From NCBI GenBank assembly GCA_933228895.1, contig OW121857.1, positions 78,921,672 to 78,985,671 on the forward strand: 64,000 nt of DNA. The letters run 5' to 3'. Below the pieces are notes generated by a model. That model did not search any database, was not told where the DNA came from, and saw only the letters and a list, made by a program, of their open reading frames with translations. Origin of the DNA: Platycnemis pennipes. Lineage: Eukaryota > Arthropoda > Insecta > Odonata > Platycnemididae. How positions within the stretch are numbered: the first letter of the stretch is position 1; each line of letters starts with the position of its first letter. A program made the translations under genes and the position numbers. Of this stretch, positions 9,380 to 21,036 are shown in pieces.

Positions 9380-10560
9380 TCATTAAACTAAGAAGGAGGC
9401 AACGTGTGGCACTGTTGCTTTACCGCGAACACCAACAGCTGCGGAAAGCACATCATTCTCTCCACCCCACTCAATTCTCCATCCCGGATACCCTTGAGGG
9501 ATGCCTCCCGTCCCCCACCCCTCTCCAACGACCCTGCAGCATCTTGAACATTGTCTCGCAGACGGATCTCCAGAGCGTTTTTCATCATCGCCTTAATTCA
9601 CTCCAACTCTCTCTCTCTACCTCCTTCTCATCCACCTGCCCACATTCACGTGGACGATCCCACCCACGGCACCTTGCCTCCCCTTAAAAACCTCCCCCTG
9701 AGAGTGTTTATCCCAGTTCTTCTTTCATTCCATCGCCTATCCCATCGCTTTGCCTCTTTCCTCAAAACGTTTCCCCTCCTGCCCCCCCGACGAGCTTTTC
9801 CCGCCACTGTAGCCATCCTCCCCTCCCCTTTCCTTCCCGTGATTCAATGTCACGGGATGCGTCTCGCCTCGGAGGCATTTGATTCAGGTGAGACGGACGG
9901 TAAATTATAGTTTCGAGGAGTTTCTCGTGAGCATTCCCTCGGTCGAAGCGTGTGTGAACGTGCCCTCGATGACATGACACCGTCCCCGAAAGCTACTTCT
10001 TCATCTTATTTTTATTTTTCATGAAAAAACGTGTCCGTCCCATCATCGCGAAGGACTGTTAAGCTAATGGGGTGCATATATTTTGAAGAGTGCTCGTAAG
10101 GGCGCCACTTAAATCATTCCCTTCGCACGTGTACACACAAACACACACCTCGGCCGTTACACAACTCGCGACCGGTTCGTAACCAAAACGGAAGCGTAAC
10201 AATTGAAATTCAAAACCAACGGCGCTTGGAGTTTGTTTTGGGTTCGAGTGTTTTTCTTTCCTTTTTCTCCCCCAAGGTTGTTCCAATTCTTTGGAGGAAT
10301 TATGAGAGAGAAATCGCCGCCGGGGTTAGGGTAAATCCTGGGGGGAAAAGAGAATCCTTTCAGATGCGAACGCAACCCATAATACGATCCAGTCGATTAA
10401 ATACCCATTTGCCGTCTACGAATTGCCCATGGGCGGGAAAAAGGCTTCTCATCGCAAGCTAAGAAGAGGAAACAATCCCCTTGCGTTATGTCATTAGAGG
10501 AAATTGTTTCCTCGCGTGAGCGCGTAATATCACGGTCTGGCGTCCCTTGAGTTATTTTAC
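9380..10560. other. GC/CpG-elevated, pyrimidine-rich block; no gene recognised
   Basis: The base composition differs clearly from the flanks, with many CpGs and long plus-strand CT-rich runs (9600-9830). Several overlapping open frames occur in both directions, which is expected from composition alone. It may be a promoter-proximal or UTR region. No start, splice pair or domain could be supported. Confidence 0.35.
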
Positions 10561-11874
10561 GAAATGGTAGTGTAAATGATTTGAATACGTTTTTTTACTC
10601 GTTTCTCCCGGTACACGGCGTGGCAAATGATTTTATTTAGTAAAGGTGAAGGTCCTTGCTGCATCTTCATGGAACTGTGTCATCATGTTTCAATATTCAC
10701 TACATCACACTGCCAACCCCGGTTGACAGCGATTGCAACATATGCCAAAATAAAGCCTCTGGATTAAGTAGCAGGTTTTAAAAACCTCTAATTGAATAAA
10801 AAAATGCAAAATTTAATCATCATCATTATATTCTTTTCATTAATTAAATGCTTATGAAATCCATATCGGCTCAAAATGTTTGGATACAGATTGATTTATA
10901 TATCTTAAAATAATGACGAAGGAAATCATCTAAATAATTACAACTGTGCCAATCAATTGTGGAATTTCAATTTCAGAATACGTAAAAACTGCTACTCTTG
11001 GTGTTTTTACAGAAAAAAATATCAAAATGACTCGGAAACTTCCTTGAACTTGATATTCCGCTAATTCACATACAGACATATACGACATTACGCCTGTCAT
11101 ACTTCTCTCTACAGTATTCATTTAATAATTCGTAACGTACATATATGTACTAACTCCTAGCCTTTTTTCCCGAAGCATGTATTTCTGTTTCGAGTGCTTC
11201 CTTTTCCGATTTTCATCTTTGAGGCTTCCCTTCCGCTATGATCCTCGGCATTTGTTTTGCCTCACGAAATGCCAGACTCAATTTACTGCATCAGGACTTC
11301 CGGTGATTGGTAAATATTACCAACGATGCAAACTGCATTAGCACCCCGTATCAAAAAAACTTTGAAGGCTAAAGCCATTGCTTCACCGTCAAAGCCACTC
11401 GATGATAAAATGAACGTGAATCCCTCAAATTTGTTCCAGTAGGCCTTTGATACTTTGTATTACACCCGGGTAACTGGACGAAAGAGCAAAGATATGCGAT
11501 TTATTGGAGTGAATAATAGACCACAAGATCTATCCCCCTGAAGCCTCTTTTGTGAATAAACATTATTGGGATTTATACATATTGGTTTTACCAGAAATAT
11601 AGAAATTAAGTTAATTTTCAAGGAAATTACTCGAGGAAATACCAAAAAACATATCCCTATTCCGATAATATCTCTCATTAGAAATATAAATTTGATACAT
11701 GATTGTAATCTAAATATCTATGCCTAGGATCACACGCAGTACTATTTCGTATGATTCATTCTCCGACTAAATGGATCCATATATCTACTCTCCTAGATTT
11801 ATTTTCAATGTGTTCAAGTTGCTGATCTTATATCCCAATCAAACTTATTATTAAGGTCAAACTCATCTCAATCA
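10561..11874. other. Spacer, nothing recognised
   Basis: AT-rich, without a supportable coding or repeat signature. Confidence 0.3.
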
Positions 11875-11985
11875 TTAGAGGAACGTCTCATCCATGTCTC
11901 AGGCAGGATTCAAACCCTCAAACTTTGTATTGACAATTGAACATGTTACTAATCTGACTACCGTTGCTGATCACCTATTCATTAA
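11875..11985 (-). repeat. tRNA-derived SINE head, eroded
   Basis: The minus strand has a B-box-like GGGTTTGAATCCTGCC (complement at about 11905-11920) and an A-box-like region near 11965. The plus-strand context CCATGTCTCAGGCAGGATTC matches the family B arrangement at 18120. Confidence 0.45.
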
Positions 11986-12456
11986 GCAATGCATAATGTC
12001 ATTATAGATAACAACCCTTACATAACACTGAAACCTTTTTTCGACACATTTTCTAATAGCATCTAGATTTGTTAATTCCTCAAAAATAAGAATAAATTTT
12101 AGTCATTTCGGTTGAGGTTAAAATGAGATTTTACAAAGGGGCGATAAATATTAGATGTTCAAGCTATTTATATTTAAGAAAAATAAGGCGAGTAATTGAT
12201 AGCCCGGGGAAGAAAATCAGCATATTACCAGTAAATGCTTCATCAGAAGTTGCTTTCGAGGTAACTCAGACACCGACGGTAAAGGAATAGGATGAGGATG
12301 TAGTCACAAGTAATCGTCAAGATTTCGACGGCACTCAAACGGTGAATGTGGCAATATGACAAATGTGCCATTACCATTAGTTGGGCAACAAAAAGCTTGT
12401 GAAGGAGACAACTATGCACTCAATACTTTGCGGCGTAACTGTGTGGAAATTCATGT
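11986..12456. other. Spacer, nothing recognised
   Basis: No feature was seen before the sharp left edge of the palindrome at 12457. Confidence 0.3.
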
Positions 12457-12502
12457 TCAAATCAATAATCAAGTAACTATGTATATTTCCACTTGAATTT
12501 TA

Positions 12503-12548
12503 TTAGGTACTACTAGTTTCAACGCATAGGCGTCATCTTCAGGTACAA
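12503..12548 (-). ncRNA. Hammerhead-like ribozyme motif (left arm)
   Basis: This is the mirror copy of the motif at 12592-12637. The one base that differs between the arms lies in distal stem I and changes an A-U pair into a G-U wobble, so pairing is kept. Confidence 0.5.
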
Positions 12549-12591
12549 GTCAATATTTCTTTTCCGCTGTATTAATAGTAGAAATATTGAC

Positions 12592-12637
12592 TTATACCTG
12601 AAGATGACGCCTATGCGTTGAAACTAGTAGTACCTAA
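12592..12637 (+). ncRNA. Hammerhead-like ribozyme motif (right arm)
   Basis: In order: UUA and UAC (stem I 5' side, 12592-12597), CUGAAGA (12598-12604), U, stem II GACGC/GCGUU around CUAU, GAAA (12620-12623), stem III AC/GU around UA, A12629 as the NUH base (GUA), then GUA pairing with UAC, a CC bulge, and UAA pairing with UUA. All conserved core positions of a type I hammerhead are present, apart from the extra U before stem II. Activity is inferred. Confidence 0.55.
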
Positions 12638-12683
12638 TAAAATTCAAGTGGAAATATACATAGTTACTTGATTATTGATTTGA

Positions 12684-13689
12684 GACAACTATGCATATCA
12701 TAACAATAATTTATTAACGTACAACTTAATTCGAAGAATTGAAACCGGTTGTAAGTAAATACATAACTGCGGACATTTACACAATCCAGTGATAATAAAT
12801 TATCGCAAATATATGCATTATATCATCGGATTCAACAGAAAAACCATAAACTTGACTTGTCGACCATTAATATTTTCAAGGAGTTAAGAGTTAACTCTGA
12901 AGCTACCTCATACTGACGACGGTTTCTTAGAATTTTCCCATTAATACTACCGTAATACAGAAACGATTAAATTATCTGTGAACCATGCGAAGAAATATAG
13001 TGACTTGGCCATTTTGAAAATAAAGTAGGTTTGTTAACACGAGCATAAAAATACATAGATAGGTATGTAGGAGGCTCAAAACCAAGTCATAAACGTTTTG
13101 TTGATTAGTTACTGTAAGCGGGATCAACTTTTTGTGAGGATTAGCTGTTCACTGCGGGATTAAATTATCAAAATTACGCACAATTTTAGTCAATGCTCAC
13201 GGAATGAATTTATAATATGAGCAGCTCTATTTCACTTCTGTGTTAATTACAGTTAACTGAGTGTCACTTAAAAATTAATTTCTGTCGCCACCTCGAGCCA
13301 CAGTGTTTAACCTAATCTAGTTGGTGAGAGTAAAGTTGACCAAGTATTAAGCTCAAAGGTGTGTGACATTCACTCATCATGAAGCAACAAAATGTCATTT
13401 CGACCTAAGGACGCTCCCATGATGAGGAGTGAAACTGTCATCAAGAAAACTACGAACGGGATATAAATCCCCGGAAATAATATCAAACCATTAACAATAG
13501 GTCGCGGAAGTCTTAAAAGTAGCATCTTAATATGTTTACAATTACTATTTTAGAAGCTCAAAATATTGATCAACGCAAGTCTTAATAAATTCAGTCTTAG
13601 GCGTGATATGGTGGAACAGCATTTTAAAATAAAAATGCGGTAATAGTACTGTCCACTTGAATTTTTAATGTAAATGATACACAACACGT
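12684..13689. other. AT-rich spacer
   Basis: The only hint is GAATTGAAACCGGTTGTAAG near 12738, which resembles the 3' half of the hammerhead motif but lacks its 5' half. From about 13635 the downstream CCACTTGAATTTTTAATG (complement of ATTCAAGTGG) belongs to the next inverted repeat. Confidence 0.3.
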
Positions 13690-13843
13690 GTTTCAACGTT
13701 CCTTAGGACGTCATCATCAGGTCTACACATCTAAAATAGGAAGATAGATGGATACGTAGACATATGAGTGTCAGGAAAGTTTTTTTAGCTGATGATGAAA
13801 ACCTGTGTAGACCTGATGATGACGTCCTAAGGAACGTTGAAAC
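13690..13843. repeat. Inverted repeat with hammerhead-like core arms
   Basis: The 40-bp arms at 13690-13729 and 13804-13843 are perfectly complementary. Each arm holds CTGATGAT, a stem (ACGTCC/GGAACGT with a bulged A) and GAAAC, pointing outward. The 74-bp centre has no recognisable content. Confidence 0.85.
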
Positions 13844-13850
13844 AAGTCTT
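13804..13850 (+). ncRNA. Hammerhead-like motif
   Basis: GAC, CTGATGA, U, a stem II with a UAA loop, GAAA, AC/GU stem III around AA, and C as the cleavage base (GUC). The downstream stem I strand no longer pairs well, so this copy is probably decayed. A mirrored copy on the minus strand (about 13729-13680) has a longer stem III, ACA/UGU. Confidence 0.4.
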
Positions 13851-14089
13851 GAGTTGGTATTCTATTTATTATTATTGCTAATGCTACACATTATTTTATA
13901 TTGAATTACTTTCACTGTGGAGTTCCAGCACAGGGGACAGTCTTAGGATCAAAAGCTACATAGACATGGGTATCGCCACTTGACCACCGGATACGAGATT
14001 GAATTCGAAATGCTTTTTTTTCCTCGATGAGACACAGCCGTCTCCACAGACATCCTCACGTAGAGGACAGATCGACCAAAACATTCTTA

Positions 14090-14990
14090 ACGAACCAAAA
14101 ATTAGCGCCCTTCACCTCCCCCCTCCCGTAAACTCATCCACGCTCGCGCGTGTCGGCCCCAAAGTGTGGGTGTTTATCCCATTTTCCAGTAATATTTTTT
14201 TTTAGCAGCACCGCCTATGTGCGCAAGGAGAATAAGAAGCGAGCAAAGCCCCGCGAGGTACGAAGGTCCTTTGGGACACGTTGCCGTCAATCAATTGAGG
14301 AAAGGGTTGGAGGCGAGCATAAAGCCTTTTTGAACGCTCCGAGGACGAAAACGGTTATTCCAGCCCCCAAAATCTGGCGGCCGAGGGCGATTTTTCCGAC
14401 AGAAATCCCTTTTCCGACAACGGCCTAGCTGGCGGCTGGATTTGTCCTCCCTTGTCGGGGGCTGCCGGAGGCTGACATCGTCTTTATATCGAAAATTAGG
14501 AAAGAGAGCTCGGATCCTTCGGAAGAGTCGGGGGAAAAGATGGAATAAAGGAGACGCAGCCTTCGGAGGGATATGCAGAGTCTCGAGGCCGCGAACGCAA
14601 AATATCACGCTAACGTTCGGCTATAACCCCCCCTCATTTCCCACTTCACTTCCCCTCCTTCGCCTCCGAATCTTTCTTTAAGGTCGCCTCAATCAGCTCT
14701 GAATTTAGACTAAGGCGAGGAATCGTTTGCAAAAGTTTAGCGAGACGCTGGGGGGCCGGGCCGAACGAGAAATTTCAAGGAGCGGCGAAGATTTCGTGTC
14801 TGTGTGTGTGATTGTGTGAGAAGGATGGTGATGTCAACAGCAACAATCGTTCTCAATGTCACGCGACAAAAGGGCCGGCGACGCTAATGAATTAGTCCCC
14901 CAAAATCGTGAATACGTAACAGACGATTTATCACGAGGGAAATCCGAGAGGAAAATACGAATAAAACGTCGCTTCCCCTCTAAGAAGTAT
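14090..14990. other. CpG-rich island, no gene recognised
   Basis: There is a high density of CG dinucleotides and long overlapping frames on both strands (14150-14428 plus, 14291-14608 minus). The peptides are Arg/Pro-rich without domain signatures, as expected of GC-rich non-coding DNA. A promoter or 5' UTR is possible. Confidence 0.4.
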
Positions 14991-15618
14991 GAAATACGTA
15001 TGAGAAAAATAAATCCAAATACCTTATGACTTGAACTGAGGGATGCTCAGGCTTTGAAATGCATGAATTAAGATACGTAGTTACCCATATCTCGATCACT
15101 GTGACGCATCAACAGACTGAGCTGACGAGTGATTTTTTACGTTTGTTGACACTTTCTTTCTCTCCGCGCGGAATACTATGAACACATAATTCATCAATTA
15201 TTTCATCAGTTTGAATTAAACTAAACATTTTTGGACTCCGTAAGCAACTTGTTCCTAATTCTGATGCCCAAATTATTTGCTTGCAATGCTAATTCAACTC
15301 TAGATTTCCACGAAAAAGTTATTTTCAATCATCTAATGCTAATCGTTAGACAGAAACCGCAGGAATTGAGTAGGAACGAAACGCTGAAGACATGATTTGT
15401 GCCTAGGCATCTCTTCTGAGTGGTATTTGAATCTTCTTCAAGGAAGAGAAATAACTAGAAATTATAACAAGGACTATTTTATAGTATCTTTACGACATAG
15501 AACCAATCATGTTGGCGTCAAATAAAAAAATTAATCATGTCACGTGACATTTTATACCCATCTCACATAAATGACGCAATTCCTCACCTACTTCTGTTTT
15601 TCAAGTCCATGACCTGAT
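14991..15618. other. Spacer, nothing recognised
   Basis: No supportable feature. Confidence 0.3.
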
Positions 15619-15867
15619 ATGTGGTCCGGCCGACAGTTCCTTGAACGAAAAGGTTGTGTGACGCAACATAACCTCAGGACGATAACCGTGAAAAATCTCA
15701 GCGAGCAGGGAACCTCTTTGGAGGTGGATAAAGGTTTTGGGAGCTCGGTAAAAAAAATATTTTCGTTTGAAAGCCATAAAATACCTCAAATAACCGCGGT
15801 GAATGAATTCAAAAGAAAACTGAAGAAATGTATAAATTTATTGAATTTTAAATGCTTGAAAATCTAA
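15619..15867 (+). pseudogene. Possible LINE RT C-terminal remnant
   Basis: An 82-codon frame contains QHNLRTITVK and ends VNEFKRKLKKCINLLNFKCL. The 'YNLR ... FKRKLK' arrangement resembles the extreme C-terminus of several LINE-type reverse transcriptases. No RT core is present. This is a weak call; chance ORF is the alternative. Confidence 0.25.
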
Positions 15868-16439
15868 ATCGACATTAATTTATTCCGTACCTAGACGAAT
15901 AAAAGGTGAACAAGCCTTTTAAACCACAGATGCGAAAATATTTACACTACTAATGAAGACATCTTACTTTTTAACTTTGAATGGAAAGAATTTTCCGGGA
16001 ATCGAATTAAGTCAAGGACATCAAACAATATAAGAGCATTCTGACAGGACAGAAGGAGAATTTTACGCCTCGTTGCTTCCTGAATTACCAAAAAAATCTG
16101 CTGTCTCATTTGATCACTCCCTCTTTGTCATCCCTCACGGTCTACAAATAAAGTGTCCCCTTAAGTTCCACAAAGTGATACGTGCGGTAATTGAGCCAAA
16201 AGTAATTTTTTGAAATATCTACTTCATTGAGAAGTAGGAAATCCTATAGACCTTCCCCATTCCTTTTCTCTCTGGGGACTGGAAGTTTGCAAATATTCAA
16301 TTTTTTGACAATCTACACGATTTCAATTACAACTAGAAAATATTTTTTCATATTCCCGCAAACTTAATTATTTATCTTTTTCCGCAAGTTAAGATGCACA
16401 AGTTGGTAACGGGCTGTTATGTTGGTTCAATGGTTTTTG
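15868..16439. other. Spacer, nothing recognised
   Basis: AT-rich; no feature supported. Confidence 0.3.
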
Positions 16440-16775
16440 GTTCGTGTGAGTTAGCTGCTCCGGTAAGGCGACCGACAGCTAAGGTCATTAGCGCCAGGAT
16501 ATGTGGGTAATTTGGTAGAGGTAAGAATGTTTTAGGAAGAGGAGGAATGGTGAAGAGAAACCCAGCGTTGGCATTAGCCAACTCTTTAACAAAAGGCGCC
16601 AAGGGGTTCATGGTTTAATGTCCTATCCTGAGTGCTGAGCTTGAAGAGATTTCCATAAAGTATTCAAGTCGGGACGGGATACGACCGAAAAATCGCTGTC
16701 ATTGCCAGTTATTCGAACCCGAGCCTTCGGAATTGTAAGACTGAACTCCTGCCTCCAGGCAAACTAGATCCTTAG
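16440..16775 (-). repeat. tRNA-derived SINE, family A, near full length
   Basis: The minus-strand head (about 16775-16700) has a B-box-like GGGTTCGAATAACTGG. The body has CCTTGGCGCC and the GGGTTTCTCTTCACC tail, extending to the terminal CTAAGGTCATTAGCGCC block (about 16479-16495 on the plus strand). Confidence 0.7.
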
Positions 16776-17819
16776 TTGCATTTTAAATAGGCCCAAAATG
16801 TAGGTGATGCCCATGTTTCCCAAGTACCTCCTCAACTTCATCTGCCTCAACCCCATGCAAATTAATTTTATTTTAGGTAAAAGACCTAATAGCTCGGCTA
16901 ACTTTTTAATTCGCATGTCCAATGTTTAGTCTTTTTCATTAGTTCAATATCACGAAGCCTAGTGGTGTAATCAAATTCGTAAGCATATGCTGAGAGAAAA
17001 AAATATATGTATCTTTCAGACTAAGCACCTTGAATGAACAGCCAAATATTTCAATAAGAGGGGAATTATGGTATAATGTTTTAAATAGAGAATGTTTTAG
17101 CCTATTCCATTAACTCAATCCCCTAGGTTGAACAATATGTTTTGAAAATATTTGGATTATGAATATTCAAGATAACATACCTCATGTCAGTCTTCAGTAA
17201 TTTTGTTTTGTCAAGAAAGCCTCCTCTGATACCGGTCTTAATCAATTTAATTACATTATTTTACTCTTTGTAGGCATACCTTGTTGTGCACTTCATTAGG
17301 AAAATTGGTTTATTTCTAACTTAGATATTTTTTCGATATTTTCCACATAATGCACTCGGACTCGGTTATGTTTCGGCAGTCTCATAGGAAGCTCAGGTGG
17401 TGAAGGGCAGGATGGAAATATTTTTTTAATATGCCGCATTATTATATGAGATGAGTTATGAAAATGAATCTTGGGTACCATTTTGGTGAAAGTTTTACAT
17501 TTTAACGCGCAAAGAAAGCATACCGGTAGCCAGTAAAGAATACCATATAAATTCCTTTGTTGCCTGCTTTCCAAATCCAAATAAAATATACATCTCCTGC
17601 CATAGAACATTTGCTGCGCCGGGTAGAAAGTTTCTTGGCTCCTGGATTGACGTTATCCGTGTGTTCATTCAATAGGTGGCCATTGCTAGAGTTTTCTGTT
17701 CCATCCATTTCGACGCCTGAATAGTTACCATGACATGTCCAGAGAGGCTTACGCAAATGTAATAGTTACCTATTTATTTTATACTCCCTAGCTACTCTCT
17801 TAGGGAGAAATAGAAATGT
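16776..17819. other. Spacer, nothing recognised
   Basis: A minus-strand frame covers 17296-17610, but its peptide has no domain signature or composition bias suggestive of coding. Confidence 0.3.
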
Positions 17820-18195
17820 TTTAGGTGCTCCGAAGGCAGATACAAACGTTTAGTCTTCTTGAATTTGATTATCGGATCGCACTGCCGATTAAAGCCGTTA
17901 AGTCATACATGTGTACCTAAGGATGGCTTAGTCTTTGGCAATGGTAGTATGGTTCAATAAATACGGACAGGTTGTCTGCCTTGGTTCTGTTTTACCATTG
18001 CAATTTACAATTCTATAAAGTAAATTTTAAGTCCTTAAGCAGTATAGCTAAGTTTGTATTGTATCATCTTATCCAACTTACCTTGAGCTGAATTTTAAGA
18101 CAAACACGACATCCATGTCCGAGTCGGTATTCGAACCCCCGGCCTTTCGACTGTAAGGTCGAAACGTTACCTTCCTGGCTACCGTAGTTGGCCTC
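17820..18195 (-). repeat. tRNA-derived SINE, family B
   Basis: The plus-strand end TTTTAGGTGCTCCGAAGGC is at 17820. The minus-strand head near 18190-18120 has an A-box-like TAGCCAGGAAGG and a good B box, GGGTTCGAATACC. It is longer than other copies (about 375 bp), so an internal insertion is likely. Confidence 0.55.
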
Positions 18196-18309
18196 GTTAA
18201 GCGGATAACTGCATGTTAAAAGTAATATAACGCTTATAATACCCCAGCTATTGAGTCTTTATTGCACCATATAAATTAAGCAGTATTCTTAGACGGAAAA
18301 TAAACCTAT

Positions 18310-18376
18310 TGCCGAGAGTGAAGTCGAACCCACAGCCTTTGAACCGACAGGCTAGTGAGTTACTAGTGAGTTACTA
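18310..18376 (-). repeat. Eroded tRNA-like head with tandem duplication
   Basis: The minus strand has a B-box-like GGGTTCGACTTC at about 18330. CTAGTGAGTTA is repeated exactly at 18352-18362 and 18363-18373, then CTACTACTAC follows. Confidence 0.4.
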
Positions 18377-18411
18377 CTACTACATAATTGTGTGTTACTG
18401 AGAAAAATTTT

Positions 18412-18451
18412 GTACATGATGATGGCGCAGAAGCGCTGAAACTAGTTGTAT
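18412..18451 (+). other. Hammerhead-like motif, single copy
   Basis: GUAC (stem I), AUGAUGAU, stem II GGCGC/GCGCU around AGAA, GAAAC, ACUAGU stem III, U, then GUAU pairing with GUAC. The first core C is replaced by A, which should abolish activity. The downstream GAGTGGAAATAAAC matches the family tail. There is no inverted partner. Confidence 0.45.
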
Positions 18452-18489
18452 GTACATACCTTCAATATATTCACGAGTGGAAATAAACA

Positions 18490-19557
18490 TTGTTATTTTT
18501 CTCTGTCAGTTACTAACCTGTTCACCGCAGTTGGTGATAAAACAAAGTTGATTAGAAGTGAGGAAATAGAAAGCAAGTTGATTTTGCAAGAATTTGTGAA
18601 AGAAAATAGGCATGTAGTGTTTTTACACGGTAATAAGATTGGAATAAAAATTGATTATTTGCAAACTTATAGTCCGAGGAATGACAAGAAAGAGGGAAAT
18701 TCTATTATATTTTCTCCACAAAGTAAGGATTGAACAAAATACGCTTGGCCAAATTACCACTCCTGTCACTCATGGAGAACTATATTGTTAGGTAACACTA
18801 AGCAAGAGGTGGGCTATTATTTAGTCCCACCGACGTCCTTTGGCCATTGCCTTGTCAGTTTCACTGGGACGACGAAGATCGGATTTGCGTCACTAGAATA
18901 AAGTACCATTTTTTTGGTCATCCACGAAGCAACGAGACGTTAAATTGTCCTTTTGCCCTAAATGTCTATCTATTGTTAAAAGTCCTTGAATTCATTGAAA
19001 TGCCCCTGTATTATATGACTCATTTTCATTCAAATTGAAAAAAATAAGAGTTCTTTGCCTTTGTTGGAATACCTTTTTGTACCCGTAGCTTAAAAAATAT
19101 CCAGGAGTCCAAACGTAACGGCAATGTGACAATATTACTGAAAGGTGTTTTTGCTCGGGTGCAATATACGCCGTCAGCAAAAGGAGACCCGTTTTAACCT
19201 TGTCTACTCTGACCTAATTTTGATTGCAACCTATATCACGTCACTCACGAGTAAAAGTAACACCGGCGTTACTCCTTCGCTAAAATTTTCTATTCCGTTA
19301 AGTTGTTTGCGCAGTTCTCCCCTCGTATGGGAAATACGTATTTGTAAGTTGTCTCCAAACACTCCGACCGTTTATTGCTTCCGCACGGAAATACCACGAA
19401 GCGGCTTTGTCACTGCGTCAACTCTGCACTTTCAGACTCTTCACAAAATCCTCCTTCTGACAGCATTAGAGCAAAAATACCCCCGGCTCTTTAACTAGAA
19501 ACCGAAGTATTCTATTACACTATATTAACAGGGTTGACGAATAGTTGAAAAAAGGCG
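18490..19557. other. Spacer with unidentified ORFs
   Basis: Plus-strand frames at 18446-18733 (Lys/Glu-rich, no domain) and 19145-19498 (no domain) are open but not convincing as genes. No TE signature was recognised. Confidence 0.25.
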
Positions 19558-19625
19558 TTTTTGGGCGTAAACGGGATTTTAAGGAACGGAGGAAGGGTGG
19601 AGTGAAACCTGGAGTATCCATCAGT
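19558..19625 (-). repeat. SINE family A 3' tail fragment
   Basis: GGAACGGAGGAAGGGTGGAG followed by TGAAACCTGGAGTA is the plus-strand complement of the family A 3' tail. The rest of the element is missing. Confidence 0.5.
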
Positions 19626-19740
19626 TCATTTATATGGAAATCTTACAAAGCATAGCAATAAGAGGCTAGCTGAATTTGTGGAATTTGGACATCTTACAAC
19701 ATAATATAAAACTATTGTATTTCACGCAATTATTATTACA

Positions 19741-19771
19741 TATCGCTCGACCGATTTCGACCTCTTCAGGT
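19741..19771 (-). other. Degenerate hammerhead-like motif lacking stem II
   Basis: The minus strand reads ACCTGAAGAGGTCGAAATCG then GTCGAGCG, followed by AATAATAATTGCGTGAAAT, the family's downstream context. The stem II hairpin is almost completely deleted. Confidence 0.35.
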
Positions 19772-19861
19772 CTATTACGAGAGCAGATATAAGAAAAGGT
19801 CTAAAGAGGCCCTCCTATTTACGTCTCATCCGACAAACATAATACTGATCTTGAAGAACCG

Positions 19862-20080
19862 TGGTAGTTAACTAGGTAATGCGCCAGCCTGGTAACCCAA
19901 AGGTCGTGGACTCAAATCCCACTCAGGGCATGGATATTGTTTGTCCTAAGCTTAAAATCTTAGACCTTAGGATAGCGATATTAACTTAAACTGGAGGACC
20001 TAAAATCCAAGATCACTACATCTTGAAGAGCCATTATTACATGTCACTAATTTAGGGCCTGAGATTCCATTAAAAAAAAC
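19862..20080 (+). repeat. tRNA-derived SINE, family B
   Basis: The head TGGTAGTTAACTAGGTAATG (A-box region) and GTGGACTCAAATCCCAC (B-box-like) are followed by GGGCATGGATATTGTTTGTC and an ACTGGAGGACC block shared with 29838-30010. Confidence 0.65.
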
Positions 20081-20134
20081 CTCTGACAAAGGTAGGAAAC
20101 GATGTGGCTGTCTTTATTAGGGGAGGTGACGGGT

Positions 20135-20275
20135 AACTGAGACCATTAGCGCCGTTAAGGATAACGGAGTAACTGGTTATTATAGTAAATTTTTAGTAAG
20201 TGGATAATGCCTGGAAGGAAACCTGGCGCCGGCATCCGCCAACTCTTACAGAGGAAAATACAAAATAACCCAAGA
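20135..20275 (-). repeat. SINE family A 3' half
   Basis: ACCATTAGCGCCGTTAAGGA and GGAAACCTGGCGCCGGCATC on the plus strand are complements of family A 3' blocks. The copy has no head. Confidence 0.55.
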
Positions 20276-20382
20276 GGGTTCTAAAATTATTCAAAGTCAG
20301 TAATATTAGGAGAAATTGAGAATCATTAATTCCTTATCGTCAAGCTCGGAATGTAAACGGTAGCTGGAATCGCTGCCACCAG

Positions 20383-20640
20383 AATGGGTAAAAGTGGGAA
20401 TTTCTCAGAGAGCACAGAAGAAAGGTGGAACGACAAAGGTGGAAGGAGTTAATCAACTCCTTAAGCACTTTAAGCGGTCCACGGTTTAATTTCCAATTCA
20501 ACGGACTTAATACTGAACTTGAAGTAATCTGCACACGGAACTCTAGTTGGGTTTGAAGTTCTACTGAAAAGTTTCTACCGCTGCCTAGATTTGAACCCGA
20601 GACCCCTCTCTGATCACCACACCAACCCGTTCCCTTGACT
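20383..20640 (-). repeat. tRNA-derived SINE, family A
   Basis: The minus-strand head near 20640 has GGTTGGTGTGGTGATCAGAG, then GGGTTCAAATCTAGG as B box. The body continues to about 20383. Confidence 0.7.
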
Positions 20641-21036
20641 GGCCACATTTCCCATTTAACGATTAGTGCAGACAAAACAAGGCCAACAGGATCAGAAGGT
20701 CATTATTGTCAGATGAATGGCCGAGGGATAAGTTAAAAAGAGTAATATCAGAATACTATTGTTGACTGTGCAGTAGCAGAATGAATTCTTGTCCATGGGC
20801 AAAGGTGCATTATGCCAAGTGCTTTTCGTTCTGAACTATTCGGCTTTTTAAGTGCCAATGTAATTAATAATCCTACCCAGACGAGCAGCGTAGAGATAGA
20901 TGGGAAGAATTATGTTGATATAGATAACGTTTTTAATACTGCAGGCATAGGATTATTTTTTAGAATTGGAGACAGCTATCTATATAGCTTACTATGGTTT
21001 AACCTGCTTGGTAGCAGCTTTATTTAAATTTTTGAC
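20641..21036. other. Spacer with an unidentified 71-codon frame
   Basis: 20812-21027 plus is open, with a hydrophobic C-terminal end. No homologue is recognised, and it may be chance. Confidence 0.2.

Larger units (their letters stand above)
12457..12683. repeat. Near-perfect 227-bp palindrome with two outward hammerhead motifs
   Basis: The 104-bp arms (12457-12560 and 12580-12683) differ at one base and enclose a 19-bp spacer. Each arm carries the same hammerhead-like motif pointing away from the centre, followed by CTAATAAAATTCAAGTGGAA. Such identity implies a recent origin or ongoing arm conversion. The layout fits head-to-head terminal repeats of a Penelope-like element. Confidence 0.9.

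Noticed and set aside
10130..10155. CA-rich microsatellite
   Set aside because: The run is short and interrupted; it is not notable.
12735..12760. Additional hammerhead motif (TTGAAACCGGTTGTAAG)
   Set aside because: Only the 3' half resembles the family; there is no CTGANGA-like segment or stem II upstream.
14291..14608. Arg-rich minus-strand ORF as a gene
   Set aside because: It lies in a CpG-rich block where several frames on both strands are open; the peptide lacks any motif.
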